This document shows, piece after piece, positions 31,353-38,376 of a DNA stretch of 64,000 nucleotides. The stretch is from Saccharothrix sp. ST-888. GTDB lineage: Bacteria; Actinomycetota; Actinomycetes; Streptomycetales; Streptomycetaceae. The stretch covers positions 1 to 64,000 of the forward strand of contig NZ_JYJF01000001.1 of assembly GCF_000955975.1 (NCBI RefSeq). The letters are read 5' to 3'. The notes below the pieces were generated by a model. It was not told the origin of the DNA, searched no databases, and saw only the letters and a program-made list of their open reading frames with translations. Numbering within the stretch: position 1 is the first letter of the stretch; the number at the start of each line of letters is the position of its first letter. The position numbers and the translations under genes were made by a program.

Positions 31353-32570
31353 TCAGTTCCGGTGGGCCGCTCCGGCCGCTCCAGCTGCTCCGGCTGCTCC
31401 CGCCCCTCCGGCCGGTGGGGCCTGGCCGACGATGTTCCCGGCGCGGTCGATGCAGATGACGTCGACCGCGACCGGCGAGCCGGTCAGCACGCCGAGCGCG
31501 GTGGCGCGGGCGGCCTCGGCGACCAGGTCGCCGAGCGGCACCCCGGCGGCCGAGCAGAGCTGGACCGCTTCGAGGCCGGTGTTGGCCGCGGCGACGGCGG
31601 CGGTCAGGGATTCGTCCGCGCCGCCCCGCTCGGCGAGTTCGGCCAGGTAGCCCTTGTCGACCTGGGAGCGGGCGGAGTGCAGGTCGAGGTGGCCGGCGGC
31701 GAGCTTGGAGAGCTTGGCGAAGCCTCCGGCGACGGTCAGTCTGGGGACCGGGTGGCGCTTGAGGTACTTGAGGACGGCCCCGGCGAAGTCGCCCATGTCG
31801 AGCAGGGCGTCCTCGGGCAGCCCGTGCACGGCGGTGGCGACCTTCTCGGAGGTCGAGCCGGTGCACCCGGCGACGTGGGTACGCCCGGCCGCACGGGCGA
31901 CGTCCACACCGCGCCTGATGGAGTCGATCCAGGCGGAGCAGGAGTAGGGCACCACGATGCCGGTGGTGCCGAGGATGGACAGGCCGCCGAGGATGCCCAG
32001 CCGCGGGTTCCAGGTGGAGCGGGCGATCTCCTCGCCGTCGTCGACGGAGATCTCGACCTCGACGTCCCCGCTGCCGCCGTGCCGGGCGGCGATCTCGGCG
32101 ACCGTGTCCCGCATCATCTGCCGGGGCACCGGGTTGATCGCGGGTTCGCCGACGGGCAGCGGCAGTCCGGCCTTGGTCACCGTGCCGACGCCGGGCCCGG
32201 CGCGGAAGACCGTCCCGCTCCCGGGCGGCGCGTGCCGGACCGTGGCCCGGATCAGCGCGCCGTGGGTGACGTCCGGGTCGTCCCCGGCGTCCTTGACCAC
32301 GCCGGCCATCGCCCAGGCCCGCCCCTCGACGGCATCTTGATGACCAGTCAGTTCCCGCTGGTGGCAGGAGAGTTCCTCGATGGCGAGGGCGAACGCGGGC
32401 TGCTGCCCCCTGGGCAGCGTGATCGTCACCGGGTCGGGGAACTCTCCGGTCAGCAGTGCCGTGTACGCGGCGGCGGTCGCCGCCGTCGCGCAGGCGCCCG
32501 TCGTCCATCCGTGCCGCAGCCCGCTGCTCCTGAGCTGTGCGGCGCGGCCTCCCGTCTCAGCCACGTACAT
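31353..32570 (-). CDS. cbiD: Cobalt-precorrin-5B C1-methyltransferase
   Basis: A 405-residue CbiD family protein, with LRHGWTTGACATAATAAA near the N-terminus and KPVAHLHSARSQV-like late segments (TVAGGFAKLSKLAAGHLDLH). CbiD methylates C1 in the oxygen-independent route; the aerobic route uses CobF. Its presence with CobG and CobN is a mosaic. Start is uncertain: ATG at 32570 has poor ribosome-binding complement, whereas GTG at 32564 lies 6 nt after AGGGG. Only 14 bp separate this start from the divergent cobK start, so each promoter must lie within the other gene. The C-terminus is a Gly/Ala low-complexity tail. Confidence 0.9.
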   Translation of the reverse strand: MYVAETGGRAAQLRSSGLRHGWTTGACATAATAAAYTALLTGEFPDPVTITLPRGQQPAFALAIEELSCHQRELTGHQDAVEGRAWAMAGVVKDAGDDPDVTHGALIRATVRHAPPGSGTVFRAGPGVGTVTKAGLPLPVGEPAINPVPRQMMRDTVAEIAARHGGSGDVEVEISVDDGEEIARSTWNPRLGILGGLSILGTTGIVVPYSCSAWIDSIRRGVDVARAAGRTHVAGCTGSTSEKVATAVHGLPEDALLDMGDFAGAVLKYLKRHPVPRLTVAGGFAKLSKLAAGHLDLHSARSQVDKGYLAELAERGGADESLTAAVAAANTGLEAVQLCSAAGVPLGDLVAEAARATALGVLTGSPVAVDVICIDRAGNIVGQAPPAGGAGAAGAAGAAGAAHRN

Positions 32571-32584
32571 CCCCTGGAGTTCCC

Positions 32585-33349
32585 ATGCCCGTGCGGCACG
32601 TCCTGATCCTCGGCGGCACCACGGAGGCCCGGCGGCTGGCCGAGCGGCTCGCCGCCGGGCAGCCGCCGGGTGTGCCACCGCTGCGGGTGACCAGCTCCCT
32701 CGCGGGCCGGGTGGCCGAGCCCCGACTGCCCGCCGGGGAGGTGCGGATCGGCGGGTTCGGCGGGCCGTCCGGGCTGGCCGCCTGGCTGCGCGAGCAGCAC
32801 GTGGACGCGCTCATCGACGCCACCCATCCCTTCGCCGGAACCATCAGCCGCAATGCGGCCGAGGCAGCCGCCGAGGTACATGTTCCCCTGCTGGCTCTGC
32901 GGCGTCCCAGCTGGGTGCCGGTTTCCGGGGACCGCTGGCATCCGGTGGACTCGCTGGCCGAGGCGGCCGACGCCCTGCCCGGCCTGGGCCGCCGGGTCTT
33001 CCTGACCACCGGGCGCCAGGGGCTGGCCGCCTTCGCGCACCTCGGCGACCACTACTTCCTGGCGCGGTCGGTGGACGCCCCCGAGGCCCCGATGCCCCCG
33101 CACACCGAAGTCCTGCTGGACCGGGGGCCGTTCACCCTGGACGGCGAACGGGCCGTCTGCCGCGCGCACCGGATCGACGTCCTGGTCACCAAGGACAGCG
33201 GCGGCGCGGCCACCGCTCCGAAGCTGACGGCCGCCCGCGAGCTCGGCCTCCCGGTCGTGATCGTCCGGCGCCCCGAGCTGCCCCGGGGCGTCCCGGCCAC
33301 CCCGGACGTCCCGGGCGCCATCGCCTGGCTGGCCGGCCTCGCCCCCTGA
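32585..33349 (+). CDS. cobK: Precorrin-6A reductase
   Basis: A 254-residue CobK/CbiJ family protein. It begins VRHVLILGGTTEARRLAERL (NADPH-binding) and carries the family's VDALIDATHPFAGTISRNA and TTGRQGLAAF segments and a late VLVTKDSGGAATAPKLTAARELG. It reduces precorrin-6A to 6B with NADPH. The ATG at 32585 has a CTGGAG box. It is divergent from cbiD, with 14 bp between starts. The two functionally linked genes could be transcribed from a shared, mutually exclusive region. Confidence 0.93.
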   Translation: MPVRHVLILGGTTEARRLAERLAAGQPPGVPPLRVTSSLAGRVAEPRLPAGEVRIGGFGGPSGLAAWLREQHVDALIDATHPFAGTISRNAAEAAAEVHVPLLALRRPSWVPVSGDRWHPVDSLAEAADALPGLGRRVFLTTGRQGLAAFAHLGDHYFLARSVDAPEAPMPPHTEVLLDRGPFTLDGERAVCRAHRIDVLVTKDSGGAATAPKLTAARELGLPVVIVRRPELPRGVPATPDVPGAIAWLAGLAP

Positions 33350-33392
33350 CACCCGCCGCCCTGGCGGTCGGGGGCGGGCCGCCCGACGGGGC

Positions 33393-34295
33393 CTACCCGG
33401 CGACCTGGCTCAGCGCCTCCCGGAGGGCGACGTCCAGCGCCTGGTCGGCCGGGACGGCGATGTCCGGAACGACGCCCACGGCCTCCCAGTTGGTGCCGGT
33501 GACGGGGTTGATCGAGCGGGCGGTCGGCACGGCGACGGTGATGTGCGGGCTGACGGCGATCCGGGCGGTGGGGTGGGCGCCGCCCCTGGTGGTCTCGCCG
33601 ATCAGCGTGGCGCGCTCGTTGACCAGCAGGTTGTAGGCGAGTTCCTCGCCACCGGAGAAGGTGGAGCCGCTGGTCAGTACGTAGACCGGCCGGTCGAGGT
33701 AGCGGGGGGCCGGCAGGTGGGTGGAGGTCCAGTACTGCCGGGTGGAGTCGGTGGTCCGGTCGTAGATGTCGTTGAGGTGGGTGTCGCCGTCCGGGAAGAA
33801 GTAGCTGCACCAGAGGGCGACGCCCGCGGGTGAGCCGCCCCGGTTCTGCCGGAGGTCGATGACCAGGGCCTCGGTGTGGGCGAGGATCTCCATGGCGGCG
33901 GCGTAGGTGCGGGCGGCCGGACCGGGCTCCGCGATCAGGCGCAGGTCCAGGTAACCGATGTTGCCGTCGAGCCGCTCGACCCGCTGGACACCGAAGTTCG
34001 CCGCCAGGGACATCGCCTCGAAGTTCGCCTGCGCGAGCTCCTCCGGCTCCTCCTCCACCGACTGCGGCTCCTCCTGGTGGAGCAGCCGCAGATGCTTGTC
34101 GGGGCACGCCTCCTGGAGGTGCGCGGTGACCGCGGCGCACAACTCCGGCGCGGCCAGCCCCTCGTAGGATCCGGCGGCGAGGTGGCCGCGGATCGCGGTG
34201 TCGATGGCGGCGGTGCGTTCGGGGAAGACGTACCCGGCGGTGATCCGGGCGAGGGCGCTGTCGAGTATGTCCGCCGTCTCGGCGTTGGTCGTCAT
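33393..34295 (-). CDS. S41-family (tail-specific / tricorn-type) peptidase-like protein
   Basis: A 300-residue S41-like protein: an N-terminal helical cap (residues 1-95, IRBP/S41 N-terminal type) followed by the clan core with IGYLDLRLIAEP, EALVIDLRQNRGGS and VYVLTSGSTFSGGEELAYNL, where Ser of STFSGGE is the likely nucleophile. No signal peptide and no PDZ domain are seen, so it is cytoplasmic and shorter than C-terminal processing proteases. It sits between cobK and cobIJ with no evident link to cobalamin and has its own promoter region of 136 bp. Substrate unknown. Confidence 0.85.
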   Translation of the reverse strand: MTTNAETADILDSALARITAGYVFPERTAAIDTAIRGHLAAGSYEGLAAPELCAAVTAHLQEACPDKHLRLLHQEEPQSVEEEPEELAQANFEAMSLAANFGVQRVERLDGNIGYLDLRLIAEPGPAARTYAAAMEILAHTEALVIDLRQNRGGSPAGVALWCSYFFPDGDTHLNDIYDRTTDSTRQYWTSTHLPAPRYLDRPVYVLTSGSTFSGGEELAYNLLVNERATLIGETTRGGAHPTARIAVSPHITVAVPTARSINPVTGTNWEAVGVVPDIAVPADQALDVALREALSQVAG

Positions 34296-34385
34296 GAGCC
34301 GCGATGCTAGCGGGAGGATCGCCGTCGGCCGACTGGTTATCGGACGGCCGCACCCCCGGCAGAGCGGTTCCCTGGCAGAACGGTT

Positions 34386-34426
34386 CTCCGGCGGAGCGTC
34401 GGGAGCTGACCGACGCTCCGCCGGAG
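34386..34426 (-). terminator. Terminator of the cobG-cobH-cobIJ operon
   Basis: A perfect 17-bp stem (left arm 34386-34402, right arm 34410-34426) with a 7-nt loop GAGCTGA lies directly after the cobIJ stop at 34432. It would also separate the S41 gene's promoter from the operon. Confidence 0.88.
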
Positions 34427-34431
34427 GCGGA

Positions 34432-36015
34432 TCAGGCCGAGGGGTAGCGGCGCGGGGTCCAGACCACCTCGGTGCCGTCGTCGCGGCGGACCACCCGGGT
34501 CTGCGAGGAGCCGATCAGCAGGATGGTCCGCATGTCGACCTGGGCGGGGTCGAGTTCGGCCAGCTTCACGGTCCGCACGCGCTCGGTCGGGCCGCCCACG
34601 TCGCGGGCCATCACCACGGGGGTGTCGGGCGCGCGGTGTTCGAGCAGCAGGTCGCGGGCCAGGCCGACCTGGGTGGTGCGGATCTGCGAACCGGGGTTGT
34701 AGAGCGCGAGCACCAGATCCGCCTCGGCGGCGGCGCGCAGCCGCTTGGCCACCGCCTCCCAGGGCTTGAGCCGGTCGGAGAGCGAGACCACCGCGTAGTC
34801 GTGGCCGAGCGGGGCGCCGGCCCGGGAGGCGGCGGCGTGCGCGGCCGTCATCCCGGGCACGATCCGCACCGGCACCGAGCGGTAGGGCTCCTCACAGGCG
34901 GCCTCCAGCACGGCGGTGGCCATCGCGAAGACGCCCGGGTCGCCGGAGGAGACCACGGCCACCCGGTGTCCGCGCCGGGCCAGGTCGAGGGCGAACTCGG
35001 CGCGCTCGGCCTCGACCTTGTTGTCGGAGCCGTGCCGTTGCTGGCCGGGGCGGACGGGCACCCGGTCGATGTAGGTGGTGTAGCCCACCAGGTCGGTGGC
35101 GGCGGCGAGTTCACCGCGCGCCTCGGGGGTCAGCCAGAGCGGTCCGGCCGGCCCGAGACCGACCACCACGACCTCGCCGGCACCGTCCGGTGCCGACGCC
35201 TGCTCGGCTGGGGCCTGCTCGACGAAAGCCTGCTCGACGGGGGCCGGCTCGACGGAAGCCTGCTCGACGGGGGCGAGCCCGATCCGGCTCGGCAGGACCG
35301 CGACCGAGAAGTACGGGACGCTCCCGGGGTCCACCTCGGCCAGCGGCACGGTGCGCTCGCCCGCCATGGTGGCCCGCTCGACGTACCGGGCCTCCGCCAG
35401 CCGGCCCGACCGCTCCAGCGCCCGCCGCACGGTCGGGAAGGTCCGGCCGAGCTTCATCACGACCGCCGAGTCGGTGGCGGCCAGACGCGCGGTCAGCTCC
35501 TCCTCGGGGAGGGTGCCGGGCAGGATGGTCAGCACCTCCTCGGCCTCGACCAGCGGTGTGCCGAGCCGCGCGGCGGCCGCGCTCACCGAAGTCACACCGG
35601 GCACCACCTCGGTGGGGTACCGGTGGGCCAGGCGCTTGTGCATGTGCTGGTACGAGCCGTAGAAGAGCGGGTCGCCCTCGGCCAGCACCACGACGGTGCG
35701 GCCCGCGTCCAGGTGGGCGGCCAGCCGGGCGGCGGCCTCCTCGTAGAACTCGTCCAGCGCGCCCCGGTAGCCGCCGGGGTGGTCGGTGGTCTCGACCGTG
35801 ACCGGGTAGACCAGCTGCTCCTCGATCTGGTCGCCGCGCAGGTAGCTCTCGGCTATCGAGCGGGCGATCGAACGGCCGTGCCTGGCGCTGTGGTAGGCCA
35901 CCACGTCGGCCCGGCCGATCAGCGCGGCGGCCCGGACGGTCACCAGCTCCGGGTCGCCGGGGCCCAGGCCGACGCCGTACAGCCGCCCGGTACCGCTCTC
36001 CTGATGCTCCGTCAC
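34432..36015 (-). CDS. cobIJ: Fused precorrin-2 C20- and precorrin-3B C17-methyltransferase
   Basis: A 527-residue fusion of two tetrapyrrole methylases. Residues 1-245 are CobI (RLYGVGLGPGDPELVTVRA; VLAEGDPLFYGSYQHMH) and residues about 285-527 are CobJ (VVVVGLGPAGPLWLTPEARG; VAVVSSGDPGVFAMA). They add methyl groups at C20 of precorrin-2 and C17 of precorrin-3B. A 40-residue linker is made of imperfect repeats (PVEQA, FVEQA, SVEPA, AEQA) encoded by tandem DNA repeats near 35190-35285. GTG at 36015 overlaps the cobH stop in a GTGA. It ends the operon that starts at cobG. Confidence 0.92.
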   Translation of the reverse strand: MTEHQESGTGRLYGVGLGPGDPELVTVRAAALIGRADVVAYHSARHGRSIARSIAESYLRGDQIEEQLVYPVTVETTDHPGGYRGALDEFYEEAAARLAAHLDAGRTVVVLAEGDPLFYGSYQHMHKRLAHRYPTEVVPGVTSVSAAAARLGTPLVEAEEVLTILPGTLPEEELTARLAATDSAVVMKLGRTFPTVRRALERSGRLAEARYVERATMAGERTVPLAEVDPGSVPYFSVAVLPSRIGLAPVEQASVEPAPVEQAFVEQAPAEQASAPDGAGEVVVVGLGPAGPLWLTPEARGELAAATDLVGYTTYIDRVPVRPGQQRHGSDNKVEAERAEFALDLARRGHRVAVVSSGDPGVFAMATAVLEAACEEPYRSVPVRIVPGMTAAHAAASRAGAPLGHDYAVVSLSDRLKPWEAVAKRLRAAAEADLVLALYNPGSQIRTTQVGLARDLLLEHRAPDTPVVMARDVGGPTERVRTVKLAELDPAQVDMRTILLIGSSQTRVVRRDDGTEVVWTPRRYPSA

Positions 36016-36638
36016 TCTTCTTCGCTCGCAATCGCGTTGATGGCGGCAGCGGCCATCGCACTGCCACCGCGCCGACCGCGCACCACCAGGTGCTCCAGCC
36101 CGGACGGGTGCGCCGCCAGCGCCTCCTTGGACTCGGCGGCGCCGATGAAGCCGACCGGTACCCCGATCACGGCGGCCGGGCGGGGGGCACCGGCCTCGAT
36201 CAGCTCCAGCAGGCGGAACAGCGAGGTCGGCGCGTTGCCCACGGCGACCACCGCGCCTTCGAGCCGGGGCAGCCACAGCTCCATCGCGGCGGCGCTGCGG
36301 GTGTTGCCCATCTTCTGCGCCAGCTCGGGCACCGAGGGGTCGGAGAGGGTGCAGACCACCTCGTTGTCGGCAGGCAGCCGCTTGCGGGTGACACCGCTGG
36401 CGACCATCGAGACGTCGCACAGGATCGGCGCACCGGCGTGCAGCGCGGCGCGCGCGCCGGCGACCACGCCGGGCGACCAGAGCAGGTCCTCGACCAGGTC
36501 GGTCATGCCGCACGCGTGGATCATCCGCACGGCGACCTGCGCCACGTCGGCGGGCAGGTGGGCCAGTTCGGCCTCGGCCCGGATGGTGGCAAAGGACTGG
36601 CGGTAGATGGCCGCGCCGTCCTTCTCGTACTCGATCAC
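36012..36638 (-). CDS. cobH: Precorrin-8X methylmutase
   Basis: A 208-residue CobH/CbiC protein. GTG at 36638 has a GGAGGACGAA box. The sequence has IYRQSFATIRAEAEL near the start and RMIHACGMTDLVEDL with the catalytic-region His, then GAPILCDVSMVASGVTRKRL and AVIGVPVGFIGAAESKEAL, all typical of the family. It moves the C11 methyl to C12 to give hydrogenobyrinate. The start and stop codons overlap cobG and cobIJ by 4 bp each, so the three are translationally coupled. Confidence 0.95.
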   Translation of the reverse strand: MIEYEKDGAAIYRQSFATIRAEAELAHLPADVAQVAVRMIHACGMTDLVEDLLWSPGVVAGARAALHAGAPILCDVSMVASGVTRKRLPADNEVVCTLSDPSVPELAQKMGNTRSAAAMELWLPRLEGAVVAVGNAPTSLFRLLELIEAGAPRPAAVIGVPVGFIGAAESKEALAAHPSGLEHLVVRGRRGGSAMAAAAINAIASEEE

Positions 36639-37882
36639 TTCGTCCTCCGGGCCTCGGCCACTGCCTCGGCCATCTGCTCTGTCGTCACGTTCACTGACAA
36701 GGGGAGTGCTGCTGCCGGGGGTTGTTCCGACGTGCCGATCCGGGCCACCCGGTAGCCCTGCCCCGTGGCGAGCACGTCCACCCACTCCCCCGCCGGGTGT
36801 CCGCAGCGCCGCTCGCAGCCCGACCAGTGCACGGGCAGGCCGCCGGGGGCCGCCGCGTCCAACGCCCGTGCGGCGTCCGCCCGTACGTCGGCCTGCGACC
36901 TGGCGCAGCCGGGCAGGCCGGTGCAGGCGCTGGCCCGCTCCCAGGCCGAGCACTGGTCGGTACGGAACCCGGCGCGGGCCAGCTCGGGCAGCCGCTCCGC
37001 GGGTGCGCCGGGCAGCACCACGCCGCGCCAGGGCGTCAGCCGGAGCCCGTCGGCCGCGGCCGCAGCCAGGGTCCGCCAGCGGGCGGCGCCGACCCGGCCG
37101 AAGCGCAGGCCGACCGAGAGGCCGCCGGGCAGCACGCCCGGCGCCGGGGCCGCGCCCGGCAGCGCGGGCAGGGCTTCCGTACCCGGGTCGAGCAGCTGCG
37201 GCACCTCGCGCAGGTGCCAGGCCCTGGTGCCGGTGGCCCGCAGTGCGTGCAGGAACTCCTCGGCGGCGGCGAGGGCGTGCCCGACCGCCTGACCGGGCGG
37301 CACCCGGCGGGCGGTGGCGGCGCGGCCGAGGCGCAGCAGGGCGCCGCCGTCCGCGGTTGCGATCAATGTCACATCGGCGTCCAGGGCGGCGATGTCGCCG
37401 CGTCCGTCGTCCAGGGCGAACAGGAACTTGCCGGAGAGCTGCGCCACCGGCTCGCTCGCGCAGAGCCGCCGGTCGAGCTCGCGCACCCAGGACTGCACGT
37501 CCGCGTGGCCCAGTCCGTCGAGCCCGGCGGCCGGGGAGGCGACGATGTTGCGGACCCGCTCGTGGGTGTCCGAGGGCAGCAGCCCGGCGGCACGCAGCCG
37601 GTCGGCGAGTTCGCGGCCGCAGTCCGAAGGCAGGCCGCGCAGCTGGACGTTGCCGCGCGAGGTGGTCTCCAGCTCGCCGTCGCCCAGTTGCTCGGCGGCG
37701 TCGGCGAGCGCGAGCGCCTGACGGACCGTCAGCAGGCCGCCGGGGGTGCGGATCCTGGCGAGCGCGCCGTCGTCGGCGGTATGCAGGCGAAGGGCCCCCG
37801 GGCAGGCGTCCGAACGACCGCGGTCGGGCGCACCGGGGCCCGCTGCGGCGGCGTCGGGTGTGGGTGGCATGGCGGCGAGCAT
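36635..37882 (-). CDS. cobG: Precorrin-3B synthase (iron-sulfur monooxygenase)
   Basis: A 415-residue CobG, a relative of sulfite/nitrite reductases that uses O2 to make precorrin-3B and marks the aerobic route. The reductase repeats are visible (DGGLLTVRQALALADAAEQLG-like region; TSRGNVQLRGLP) and the [4Fe-4S] cluster Cys lie in CTGLPGCARSQ and WSGCERRCGHP. The start is uncertain: ATG at 37882 or 37870 gives a good N-terminus, but neither has a clear ribosome-binding site. Its end overlaps cobH in a GTGA. It is the first gene of the cobG-cobH-cobIJ operon and is divergent from the cobN riboswitch, 85 bp away. Confidence 0.9.
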   Translation of the reverse strand: MLAAMPPTPDAAAAGPGAPDRGRSDACPGALRLHTADDGALARIRTPGGLLTVRQALALADAAEQLGDGELETTSRGNVQLRGLPSDCGRELADRLRAAGLLPSDTHERVRNIVASPAAGLDGLGHADVQSWVRELDRRLCASEPVAQLSGKFLFALDDGRGDIAALDADVTLIATADGGALLRLGRAATARRVPPGQAVGHALAAAEEFLHALRATGTRAWHLREVPQLLDPGTEALPALPGAAPAPGVLPGGLSVGLRFGRVGAARWRTLAAAAADGLRLTPWRGVVLPGAPAERLPELARAGFRTDQCSAWERASACTGLPGCARSQADVRADAARALDAAAPGGLPVHWSGCERRCGHPAGEWVDVLATGQGYRVARIGTSEQPPAAALPLSVNVTTEQMAEAVAEARRTK

Positions 37883-37967
37883 ACAGATTGCCGGTCCGGA
37901 TGCAGCGTCCCGTCGATCACACTTCCGGTCGGCACTCCCCCAGCTCAGCCCCACCCCGTACGATGCT

Positions 37968-38100
37968 CCCGGACGGTCCCGGTGGGCCGTCCACGCCAGC
38001 GACGGCGCCAAGGGGAGGAAACCGGTGCAAACCCGGTGCGGTCCCGCCACTGTGACCACGGTTCACGCCGTGGGAGCCAGGAACTCCTGCCGTCCTCCAT
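37968..38100 (+). promoter_or_regulatory. Cobalamin riboswitch upstream of cobN
   Basis: The conserved adenosylcobalamin-aptamer core is present on the plus strand: GGTGCAAACCCGGTGCGG, the following GTCCCGCCACTGTGA (B12 box-like) and CCAGGAACTCCTGCCG near the 3' end. GGACGG near the start can pair with CCGTCC near 38090 to form P1. A GC-rich hairpin CCCCGGCC-TGC-GGCCGGGG (38105-38123) follows as the likely expression platform. Binding of the cofactor should lower cobN expression when cobalamin is plentiful. Confidence 0.9.
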
Positions 38101-38376
38101 GCTTCCCCGGCCTGCGGCCGGGGGGACCCCCCGGGGCGCGGACCCCGAGGAAGGCCTGAGACCTATGCGCTGCCGCGTGCCCGTACGGGCTGCCGCGACC
38201 CGCCCGCCCTCGGACCCGGCCCCGGTCGGGCCGCAGAGACGCTCCGGGCACCCTGAGCCGACGCTGACGTTTTCCGCTCCCTCGCTCCCTCTTCCGCCGC
38301 TCGCCTGCCGCCCATCGTCCTCGGCGGCGGCGCGCCCTTCGGCTCGGAGCACCGACCTGGCCGGGAGGGCCTTCGC
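38101..38376 (+). other. Long leader between the cobalamin riboswitch and cobN
   Basis: 276 bp with a strong GC hairpin at 38105-38123 and no recognised protein domain. An open frame from ATG at 38099 runs to a TGA at 38378-38380 and overlaps the cobN ATG in an ATGA. It has no ribosome-binding site and a low-complexity Ser/Pro/Ala sequence, so I treat it as leader, not gene. Confidence 0.5.
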
